NCBI GenBank assembly: GCA_016217865.1
Contig: JACRFO010000069.1
Location: 1-16,190 of the forward strand
From: Candidatus Kerfeldbacteria bacterium
GTDB taxonomy: Bacteria; Patescibacteriota; Patescibacteriia; SBBC01; CAIJZX01
Reading direction: 5' to 3'
Length of the DNA: 16,190 nt
Shown in pieces: positions 7,626 through 11,447 of the stretch. The notes beneath the pieces were generated by a model. The model had not been told where the DNA came from, did no database searches, and saw only the letters and a program-made list of their open reading frames with translations. Both the position numbers and the translations under genes were made by a program. The stretch's first letter is position 1; each line of letters starts with the position of its first letter.

Positions 7626-8048
7626 ATGGGAAAGAACATTGCCATCGGCGTGCTCGTCGTGTGCCTGCTCATGAGCATCGGTGTCGTGAACTACCAGGAG
7701 ACGCGCGCCAACCGGGCCGAGTCCCAGGTCACGACGCTCCAGCAGCAGAATGCGACGCTGACGTTGCAGCTGATCACGGCACGACGGGAAGTGGCGAGCG
7801 CCAAGGCGTCGATTCTGGTGCTCCAGCTGGCGGCCAACATCAGCCAGCGCCGCATCCAGGAGGGTCGAACGTTCGGTGCCTTCTCGGTCGGCGACGAGCA
7901 GACGAAGCTGAACCCCGCAGTCGGCGTGAGCGTCTCATCGCTCTACGACGATCGGAAGGGGATCGTCGAGCTCTGGGTCTCGGACAACACCACGAACGAG
8001 ATCATCGCCAAGACGACCTGCACGTTCCCGCCAACGCCGCATCGCTAG
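7626..8048 (+). CDS. Small single-TM coiled-coil protein of unknown function
   Basis: A 140-aa protein starting MGKNIAIGVLVVCLLMSIGVV: one N-terminal TM or signal-anchor helix (about 3-21). It is followed by a heptad-rich helix (about 28-75, RAESQVTTLQQQNATLTLQL, then ARREVASAKASILVLQLAA) and a short C-terminal soluble part (VELWVSDNTTNEIIAKTTC). The ATG at 7626 is chosen because AGAGGTG (7614-7620) is a good SD and the protein begins with a clear hydrophobic helix; a longer in-frame start at 7533 would cross the hairpins of the leader. A single cysteine is near the C-terminus. The architecture resembles small envelope or pilus accessory proteins, but I do not recognise a family. Codon use is GAG/CAG/CTG-rich, unlike the preceding DUF4012 gene. 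Confidence 0.75.
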   Translation: MGKNIAIGVLVVCLLMSIGVVNYQETRANRAESQVTTLQQQNATLTLQLITARREVASAKASILVLQLAANISQRRIQEGRTFGAFSVGDEQTKLNPAVGVSVSSLYDDRKGIVELWVSDNTTNEIIAKTTCTFPPTPHR

Positions 8049-8051
8049 CAC

Positions 8052-8069
8052 GTCCCCAGCACCGGGGAC
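8052..8069 (+). repeat. Hairpin just after the first island gene
   Basis: GTCCCC (8052-8057) pairs perfectly with GGGGAC (8064-8069) around loop AGCACC, 3 bases after the stop codon. There is no T-tract, so it is more likely a 3'-end stabilising or pausing structure than an intrinsic terminator. Confidence 0.5.
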
Positions 8070-8077
8070 CAAGTAAT

Positions 8078-8155
8078 AGGTGAGAGGACGGATAGCCACA
8101 TCTTCCTCTTCTCACTCGATGTATCCATCACCCGATGAATATCTCAAGCGAGAAG
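8078..8155 (+). repeat. Composite two-hairpin element, copy 1
   Basis: Hairpin I (8083-8109): AGAGGA, a bulged C, GGAT, loop AGCCAC, then ATCTTCCTCT; ten pairs. Hairpin II: arm 8108-8129 and arm 8134-8155 with loop ACCC. It has 16 Watson-Crick pairs and one G-T, interrupted by A-C, C-A and T-C oppositions. The two hairpins share 8108-8109 and abut, so full forms of both compete. Bases 8078-8103 match 10348-10373 at 24 of 26 positions. Confidence 0.75.
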
Positions 8156-8165
8156 TTCCTTACAC

Positions 8166-8357
8166 GATGACCACCAGATATAGGGAGGGGAGAGCACTGG
8201 TTGTTGGAAATGCCAAGCATGGACAACACCAGCCGTCTCGATCGCTAGCCAAGTGGGTTTCGACTCGCGAAGCCAGTGTGAAGAGACATGATGGCGTCGG
8301 TTCGCTACGGTGAACCAAAGCGCCAGACGCTTGCCTCCCGATATCTGTATGGTCATC
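8166..8357 (+). ncRNA. Candidate structured RNA closed by a 21-bp long-range helix
   Basis: Bases 8166-8188 pair with 8334-8357 as 8 + 7 + 6 Watson-Crick pairs (GATGACCA/TGGTCATC, CAGATAT/ATATCTG, GGGAGG/CCTCCC), separated by a 1x2 loop and an A-G mismatch. Inside are further helices. Hairpin A is CTGGT-GTTG/CAACACCAG with one bulged T (8197-8232). A helix GTCTC/GAGAC (8235-8239, 8283-8287) encloses GGTTTCG-ACTCG-CGAAGCC (8256-8274). TGGCG/CGCCA (8292-8296, 8321-8325) encloses GGTTC/GAACC (8299-8316). An alternative hairpin is AAGCG-CCAGA-CGCTT (8318-8332). The result is a multi-branched fold of about 190 nt with no convincing gene in any frame. Copies of the composite repeat flank it on both sides. 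I recognise no known RNA class. The strand is assigned from the neighbouring genes; the fold is possible on either strand. Confidence 0.6.
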
Positions 8358-8360
8358 ACC

Positions 8361-8437
8361 GTTACCTCACTCGAGTACTCAACTCTACAACCAATTACAT
8401 TGTTACCCAGAGGGTATGAGTACTCAAGCGTAGTAAC
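8361..8437 (+). repeat. Composite element, copy 2 (long hairpin II only)
   Basis: Arm 8361-8381 (with CTCACTCGAGTACTC) pairs with arm 8417-8437 (with GAGTACTCAAGCG) over 21 positions: 17 Watson-Crick pairs plus C-A, T-T, A-C and C-A oppositions. The 35-nt loop can form an inner CAAT/ATTG hairpin. It starts 3 bases after the closing helix of the 8166-8357 RNA and ends 64 bases before the next start codon. The purine/pyrimidine hairpin I is not present here. Confidence 0.75.
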
Positions 8438-8501
8438 GTTCTGTCCAATCTTCCGGATGATCCGGCCCACGCCCGAGGGTAGAGGGTAAGGAGAGACGTA
8501 C

Positions 8502-9146
8502 ATGTTCGGCTACACGCCGCTTGGAGTGCTCGTTGCCATCATGTGTGTGATGGCTGCCGCCGGTCACGCCGTGGCGCTGCATCGGTGGGAGGCGAAGAGT
8601 GGGGACACGGAACCGGTCCCCGGCTGGCTGAAGTACATGGGCTGGGCTGGGCTGGTCGTCTCGGCCATCGTCTCGCCGATGCACATCCTCACCCCGGCCT
8701 TGTACGCCGTGGTCTGGGCGTTCGTCGCGGTCGGACTCGACCAGGACTGGCAGTTCGCCAGGCGCCTGGCCGTCATGAAGACGGTGGGCATCTGCGTCCT
8801 GGCCGGTATACTGCTGCAGGTCGCCAGCATCACCCACAACGCGGTCGCAGCTGACAGGCAAGAGTCGGTGCAGTACTGGGACAGCGTCCCGAAGTACACC
8901 ATCACCGCATCAACGCGCGTCGGCCAGGCGATCGTCATCCGATTCGCCGAGACCGACTCCGTCATCGTCGGACGTGTCCTCACGTACGATGTGACGGAGA
9001 AAATCCGTCTGCAGGCGACGCGGGTGCAGGTCGGCCGGGGTACGTTCAATGGCCACACCTACCAGTTCTACGATGCGGCGGGGAAACTCCTCATCGCCGT
9101 GGACGACACGGAGCTGTACTACCTGCCGTCCTCGCTGGACCAGTAG
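8502..9146 (+). CDS. Four-TM membrane protein with soluble C-terminal domain, unknown function
   Basis: A 214-aa protein. Four hydrophobic segments are visible: about 6-26 (LGVLVAIMCVMAAAGHAVAL), 43-65 (YMGWAGLVVSAIVSPMHIL), 64-80 (TPALYAVVWAFVAVGL) and 91-110 (VGICVLAGILLQVASI). Residues 112-214 are a soluble, beta-rich-looking tail (TYDVTEKIRLQATRVQVGRG, then LLIAVDDTELYYLPSS). The SD AAGGAG (8488-8493) lies 8 nt from the ATG. With helix ends this close the topology is uncertain. The tail would be on the same side as the N-terminus if all four helices cross. No family is recognised. Codon use is GAG/AAG/CTG-rich, like the other island genes. No strong terminator follows; only GAGCGCTC with five T residues at 9166-9170. 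Confidence 0.8.
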   Translation: MFGYTPLGVLVAIMCVMAAAGHAVALHRWEAKSGDTEPVPGWLKYMGWAGLVVSAIVSPMHILTPALYAVVWAFVAVGLDQDWQFARRLAVMKTVGICVLAGILLQVASITHNAVAADRQESVQYWDSVPKYTITASTRVGQAIVIRFAETDSVIVGRVLTYDVTEKIRLQATRVQVGRGTFNGHTYQFYDAAGKLLIAVDDTELYYLPSSLDQ

Positions 9147-9175
9147 TCGCAGTAAGCGAGCGCTCTTTTTACACC

Positions 9176-9249
9176 GAGACGCAGACTTCCCACGAAGTCT
9201 CGTCTCCTCGCTCGAGTATTCAATCAACTCGATTGAATTCTCAAGTGAG
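9176..9249 (+). repeat. Composite element, copy 3
   Basis: First hairpin: GAGAC (9176-9180) and AGACTT (9183-9188) pair with AAGTCT (9195-9200) and GTCTC (9202-9206). This is a different sequence from hairpin I of copies 1 and 5 but in the same position. Hairpin II follows with no gap: arm 9207-9225 (CTCGCTCGAGTATTCAATC), loop AACTC, arm 9231-9249 (GATTGAATTCTCAAGTGAG). It has 16 Watson-Crick pairs plus G-T, C-A and T-T. Confidence 0.78.
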
Positions 9250-9268
9250 ATTGTCCTTTTTCAACACC

Positions 9269-9356
9269 GAAGCGGTCGATGTGTCTCTGAAATATCGGAC
9301 ATACATCGACCGCTTCAAACTGGAGCGGTGCGTCACGGTCTTCGGACCGCGCAACC
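9269..9356 (+). promoter_or_regulatory. Strongly folded leader of the pilin gene
   Basis: GAAGCGGTCGATGT (9269-9282) pairs perfectly over 14 bp with ACATCGACCGCTTC (9303-9316). A second hairpin has GGTGCG (9327-9332) with CGC-ACC (9350-9356, one bulged A) and an inner CGGTC-TTCG-GACCG (9336-9349), a stable C(UUCG)G tetraloop. The second hairpin ends 3 bases before the SD GGAGGG (9360-9365). Such a leader could stabilise the mRNA 5' end or gate translation. No known leader class is recognised. Confidence 0.65.
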
Positions 9357-9368
9357 AACGGAGGGCAG

Positions 9369-9773
9369 ATGCGAACGAAGCCCAGCGGTTACGGATTCAC
9401 CCTGATCGAGCTGATGATCGTCGTCGTGGTCATCGGGATCCTGGCGGCCATCGCCATCCCGAACTTCATCGCGATGCAGAACCGCGCGAAGGACCGCTAC
9501 ACCAGGGCCAACATGCACACGCTGCAGCTGGCGGCCGAGGACTACGGCGTCCAGCACGACGGCTACTACGCGCACGACCCCGCGCAGGTGCTCGCCCTGC
9601 TGCCTGCTGGCGGCGTGAACTTCCAGAACCCGGTCACCCGCGAGCGCGACCTGCTCAACTCGAAGACGCCGGGCTCGTGCTTCTACGAGGACAGCGCGGG
9701 CGTGAAGTACGTCATCACGGGGTACGGTCACGACGGCCTTCCGCTCAACCTCGAGCTCCGCTCGGGCCAGTAG
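9369..9773 (+). CDS. Type IV pilin-like protein (prepilin)
   Basis: A 134-aa protein with a classic type III prepilin signal: a short basic leader MRTKPSGYG, then the cleavage glycine followed by FTLIELMIVVVVIGILAAIA and IPNF. The +1 residue is Phe (N-methylated in known systems) and Glu is at +5 of the mature form. The hydrophobic helix is followed by the amphipathic segment FIAMQNRAKDRYTRANMHTL and a globular C-terminus with one Cys. Mature length (about 125 aa) fits a minor pilin, pseudopilin or compact major pilin. It would be processed by a prepilin peptidase and assembled at the inner membrane. No assembly ATPase, platform or peptidase gene is in this window, so assembly must use machinery encoded elsewhere. 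The SD GGAGGG is 3 nt from the ATG. All Glu codons are GAG and all Lys codons AAG. Confidence 0.92.
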   Translation: MRTKPSGYGFTLIELMIVVVVIGILAAIAIPNFIAMQNRAKDRYTRANMHTLQLAAEDYGVQHDGYYAHDPAQVLALLPAGGVNFQNPVTRERDLLNSKTPGSCFYEDSAGVKYVITGYGHDGLPLNLELRSGQ

Positions 9774-9783
9774 CAACCACCAC

Positions 9784-9798
9784 GGCCAACGCTTGGCC
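9784..9798 (+). repeat. Short perfect hairpin after the pilin gene
   Basis: GGCCAA-CGC-TTGGCC, 10 bases after the pilin stop and before the SD of the next small gene. No T-tract follows, so it is not a standard intrinsic terminator. It may limit 3' exonuclease decay or uncouple the two genes. Confidence 0.45.
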
Positions 9799-9818
9799 AG
9801 ATCACGGAGGATCAGAAC

Positions 9819-9986
9819 ATGGTGATCATCGCTGCTGATGCCGTTCACCCGGAGCTGGGTAAGCTCCAGGTCCAGAACCCGCCGCAACCGCCGTCGCCGC
9901 CGAAGCCGCTCAACCCGCGCAAGCGGATGTGGGCCCATCGGGAGGCCATCCGCCGGGCGCAGCGCGAAGTCCTGATGTTCCAGTAG
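9819..9986 (+). CDS. Small proline-rich/basic protein (55 aa)
   Basis: ATG at 9819 with GGAGG (9806-9810) 8 nt upstream; TAG at 9984-9986. The product starts MVIIAADAVHPELGKLQVQN, has a proline-rich linker PPQPPSPPKPLNP (21-33), and ends with a basic helix (RKRMWAHREAIRRAQREVL). No TM segment is visible. The strong SD, matching codon use and place right after the pilin gene support it as real. The basic C-terminus could bind nucleic acid or acidic lipid, but I recognise no family and give no function. Confidence 0.65.
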   Translation: MVIIAADAVHPELGKLQVQNPPQPPSPPKPLNPRKRMWAHREAIRRAQREVLMFQ

Positions 9987-9989
9987 TAC

Positions 9990-10080
9990 CGCGGCAGAAC
10001 CGCCGCGTAAGAAGTAAGTGGAGGAGATGGCAACATCTTCTCCCTCCACCCGAGTTGACAGACGCTGCCAATTCAGGTGG
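9990..10080 (+). repeat. Composite element, divergent copy 4
   Basis: Three successive hairpins: CGCGGC/GCCGCG (9990-10007); hairpin I GGAGGAGATG-GCAA-CATCTTCTCC (10020-10043, ten pairs with one G-T and a GNRA-type loop); and a second hairpin from CCACC (10046-10050) to GGTGG (10076-10080) with TTG-CAG/CTG-CAA inside. Hairpin I shares AGATG/CATCTTCTC with copy 6. The second hairpin keeps only a trace of the CTCGAG edge (CCGAG). Confidence 0.6.
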
Positions 10081-10083
10081 GAT
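10055..10083 (+). promoter_or_regulatory. Possible weak promoter inside composite copy 4
   Basis: A perfect TTGACA (10055-10060) is followed 17 bp later by TGGGAT (10078-10083), which matches TATAAT at only three positions. It could drive the 10138 gene and those after it. Because the -35 lies in the hairpin stem, the match may be incidental. Confidence 0.25.
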
Positions 10084-10137
10084 ACGTAAGGAAGTGCCTC
10101 GATACCATCGTTCGTGAGCCCATCCGGAGGTCCAGAC

Positions 10138-10353
10138 ATGCTCTCACGGCAAGCGATTCAAGCCGAGCTCGGCCGAATCGACGCGGAACTCCAGGCCAAC
10201 CAGGAGCGCAATGAATCCGAGAAGTATCGGTTCATGCAGCTGATCAGTCGGCGAGCGATGCTCGAACGCCTCCTCGCCAGCCCGCCCAGTACGCCGCGCT
10301 CCCGCGTCCGTTCCACTCGCACCCCGGACACCTACCGGGACCACCACAGGTGA
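10138..10353 (+). CDS. Small coiled-coil protein, unknown function (71 aa)
   Basis: Starts MLSRQAIQAELGRIDAELQA, with GGAGG (10126-10130) 7 nt upstream; an in-frame ATG at 10114 lacks an SD. Residues 4-50 form one long charged helix with heptad spacing (IQAELGRIDAELQANQERNE, then YRFMQLISRRAMLERLL), so a coiled coil is likely. The C-terminal 20 residues are basic and Ser/Thr/Pro-rich (RSRVRSTRTPDTYRDHHR). There is no signal peptide or TM segment. Its stop codon (10351-10353) lies inside the first hairpin region of composite copy 5, so translation would run into that element. No family is recognised. Confidence 0.7.
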   Translation: MLSRQAIQAELGRIDAELQANQERNESEKYRFMQLISRRAMLERLLASPPSTPRSRVRSTRTPDTYRDHHR

Positions 10354-10448
10354 GGGGAGGGATAGCCACATCTCTCTCCACCTCGCTCGAGCATTCCATA
10401 GCACTGAGTTTATCTCGGTTCAAGCATGGTGGAATGCTCAAGTGAGGT
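10348..10448 (+). repeat. Composite two-hairpin element, copy 5
   Basis: Hairpin I: GGGGAGGGAT (10354-10363), loop AGCCAC (same loop as copy 1), ATCTCTCTCC (10370-10379); ten pairs including two G-T. Hairpin II: arm 10380-10398 (ACCTCGCTCGAGCATTCCA) and arm 10430-10448 (TGGAATGCTCAAGTGAGGT). All 19 positions pair except a conserved C-A opposition, with one G-T. The loop holds an inner hairpin ACTGAG/CTCGGT (10403-10419). The element overlaps the stop codon of the upstream gene and ends 39 bases before the next start. Confidence 0.8.
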
Positions 10449-10487
10449 ACCGCTGCACATCGACAACTTCAACCAGATGGGGGACGC

Positions 10488-10820
10488 ATGCGCGTCGAGT
10501 GGTGGATCATACTCGGCTACGGATTGCTGGGGACCTGCCTCGGAGCGCTCACCGGCGTTCTCCTGATGACCAAGCGTAAGGCTTGGGCAGGTGTACTCTT
10601 CACCGTTGGGAGTGGCTTTGGCTGGTGTCTAGCTTTCGGGCTAGGCGCGGCCATCAACCACTTCCTGTTTCAGACCACCTGTTACCCGCTGCACGTCGTG
10701 GCCTACAAGATCGGCGGCAGCACCGGATCGTTCGTGACCCTCACGAGCATCGTCATCTACCGACGGTTCGCCAAGAACCGTCTCCGCTCCGGCGGACTGG
10801 AGGATTCATGTTCACCATGA
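10488..10820 (+). CDS. Small three-TM membrane protein, paralogue A
   Basis: A 110-aa protein: three predicted TM helices, about 5-27 (WWIILGYGLLGTCLGALTGV), 33-58 (AGVLFTVGSGFGWCLAFGLG) and 70-95 (VVAYKIGGSTGSFVTLTSIV), with a basic C-terminus. The motif FGLGAAIN..10 residues..YPLHVV recurs in the next gene, so the two are related. A purine tract GGGGGA is 3 nt from the ATG. The last 13 bases overlap the start of the next gene, which implies translational coupling. No family is recognised. Small glycine-rich membrane pairs can form hetero-oligomers (small transporters, holins, toxin pairs), but nothing here selects among these. Confidence 0.75.
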   Translation: MRVEWWIILGYGLLGTCLGALTGVLLMTKRKAWAGVLFTVGSGFGWCLAFGLGAAINHFLFQTTCYPLHVVAYKIGGSTGSFVTLTSIVIYRRFAKNRLRSGGLEDSCSP

Positions 10821-11128
10821 GCTGGACGGTCGTGATCGGCCACCTCGTCGCTGGCCTGACCATCGGTGCGTGCGTCGGCCTGTCCATGACGCTCAAGAAG
10901 TGGGGGGTGATGATGGTTCTCATCTTCAGCGCTGGCGCGTTCGCCTGGCTGTCGCTGTTCGGACTCGGCGCGCTGATCGAGAACCTCGTCGGCCACACCA
11001 TCAGCTACCCGCTGACCGTCCTGGTCTTCGTCGTCGGGATGGCCGTCGGCATGATCATCGAGCTGTTCCTCGTCGAGGTGATCAACTCCCTCGTCAAGCA
11101 CCTCAAGCGGACGAACGTCACGGTTTGA
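10808..11128 (+). CDS. Small three-TM membrane protein, paralogue B
   Basis: A 106-aa protein starting MFTMSWTVVIGHLVAGLTIG, with GGAGG (10799-10803) 4 nt upstream. TM helices lie at about 7-27, 33-55 (VMMVLIFSAGAFAWLSLFGLG) and 68-95 (PLTVLVFVVGMAVGMIIELF). The tail is basic (VKHLKRTNV). It aligns with the previous protein end to end: same length, helix order and FGLGALIE..10 residues..YPLTVL. The larger open frame from 10583 overlaps paralogue A in another frame and is rejected as a start. The pair looks like a tandem duplication followed by divergence, kept as an overlapping gene pair. Composite copy 6 begins 37 bases downstream. Confidence 0.75.
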   Translation: MFTMSWTVVIGHLVAGLTIGACVGLSMTLKKWGVMMVLIFSAGAFAWLSLFGLGALIENLVGHTISYPLTVLVFVVGMAVGMIIELFLVEVINSLVKHLKRTNVTV

Positions 11129-11165
11129 CCTCAACTGCACGCGGCTCCGGCCGCTGAATACGTGA

Positions 11166-11242
11166 GGGAGGGGAGATGGATTCATCTTCTCTCCCGACCT
11201 CACCTTGATGCTTCGCCGATTGGCGGAACACCAGGGTGACGT
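11166..11242 (+). repeat. Composite two-hairpin element, copy 6
   Basis: Hairpin I: GGGAGGGGAGATG (11166-11178), loop GATT, CATCTTCTCTCCC (11183-11195); 13 uninterrupted pairs with two G-T. Hairpin II: arm 11197-11217 and arm 11222-11242 around GATT, 21 positions with 18 pairs (two of them T-G), plus A-C, C-A and one C-C opposition. Hairpin II here has the edge CTCACCTTGATG rather than CTCRCTCGAG, so it is the most divergent. It follows the last island gene. Confidence 0.7.
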
Positions 11243-11271
11243 CGCTGCTCATTGTCTCTCTCGGTTGGTTG

Positions 11272-11380
11272 ATCTGGCTAAATGAGTGATGCCGACTCGC
11301 TATAGGACCCAATGTTCCGCTTCGTGCGGATTCCTCCGTTGGATACCGTAGAGGGTTGACCGCTCCTCGTTTAGCCGGAT
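11272..11380 (+). ncRNA. Candidate structured RNA or leader at right island border
   Basis: ATCTGGCTAAATGAG (11272-11286) pairs over 15 uninterrupted positions (two T-G) with CTCGTTTAGCCGGAT (11366-11380). Within the 79-base interior, TCCGC-TTCGT-GCGGA (11316-11330) is a perfect hairpin, with CCAA/TTGG around it. A terminator follows 13 bases later. TTGGATACC (11339-11347) resembles but does not match the T-box core, which lacks the extra A. No promoter of good quality was found just upstream. It may be a separate RNA, the 3' end of the island transcript, or a leader acting on murJ. Confidence 0.5.
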
Positions 11381-11393
11381 GAGCCTACCACAC

Positions 11394-11415
11394 CACCGCT
11401 TCCGGCGGTGTTTTT
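11394..11415 (+). terminator. Intrinsic terminator between island and murJ
   Basis: CACCGC (11394-11399), loop TTCCG, GCGGTG (11405-11410), then TTTTT (11411-11415). It would end the island transcript 33 bases before the murJ start. Confidence 0.8.
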
Positions 11416-11418
11416 GGG

Positions 11419-11447
11419 TTGCAGAAAGGAGAAAAATCTGGTACAGT
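11419..11447 (+). promoter_or_regulatory. Probable murJ promoter
   Basis: TTGCAG (11419-11424), 17-bp spacer, TACAGT (11442-11447), directly after the terminator. If used, transcription would begin near 11454. Translation would then have to start at the in-frame ATG 11460 as an almost leaderless message rather than at 11448. Confidence 0.5.

Larger units (their letters stand above)
7223..11447. other. Accessory island of small SD-led genes and structured intergenic elements
   Basis: This stretch between the DUF4012 gene and murJ differs from both sides. Its seven genes are small, use mainly GAG, AAG, CAG and CTG (for example all five Glu codons of the pilin are GAG), and each has an SD-like purine tract 3-8 nt before the start. 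Flanking genes prefer GAA and mostly have no SD. The longer intergenic gaps hold inverted repeats. No integrase, transposase, target-site duplication or tRNA was found, so the borders are defined only by the change in style. Lateral acquisition is an inference. Confidence 0.55.

Noticed and set aside
7451..8083. 210-aa frame starting inside the terminator
   Set aside because: Begins in the terminator stem and is out of phase with the SD-led 7626 gene; Arg/Ala/His-rich shadow translation.
8080..8313. 77-aa open frame across composite copy 1 and the candidate RNA
   Set aside because: No SD, low-complexity translation, and it runs through the hairpins and the closing helix. The in-frame ATG at 8167 also lacks support.
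8144..8503. 119-aa minus-strand open frame
   Set aside because: Antisense to the structured RNA and composite copy 2. The inverted repeats explain the open frame; there is no SD and no recognisable domain.
9155..9170. Intrinsic terminator after the 8502 gene
   Set aside because: GAGCGCTC followed by TTTTT looks suggestive, but the palindrome leaves no proper loop and only a 3-4 bp stem.
9233..9838. 201-aa frame and the 268-aa minus-strand frame (9333-10139) over the pilin region
   Set aside because: Both are shadows: the + frame is out of phase with the pilin, Arg/His/Pro-rich, and starts within a hairpin. The minus frame is antisense to the pilin and the 55-aa gene, with biased composition.
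7626..11242. Integron gene-cassette array (small ORFs separated by imperfect palindromes resembling attC sites)
   Set aside because: The layout is tempting, but the palindromes lack the RYYYAAC/GTTRRRY core sites, no integron integrase is present, and several palindromes lie upstream of SDs in a way that fits leaders better.
8078..11242. CRISPR array or CRISPR-like repeats
   Set aside because: Copies are hundreds of bases apart, imperfect, and separated by genes, not by uniform spacers; no cas genes.
11305..11347. T-box riboswitch upstream of murJ
   Set aside because: TTGGATACC has an extra base relative to the TGGNACC core, there is no specifier-loop hairpin, and murJ is not a usual target.
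11236..11400. tRNA or tmRNA gene at the right border as an integration site
   Set aside because: No T-loop (GTTCRA) or acceptor/CCA arrangement could be found; the strong pairing is a single long helix instead.
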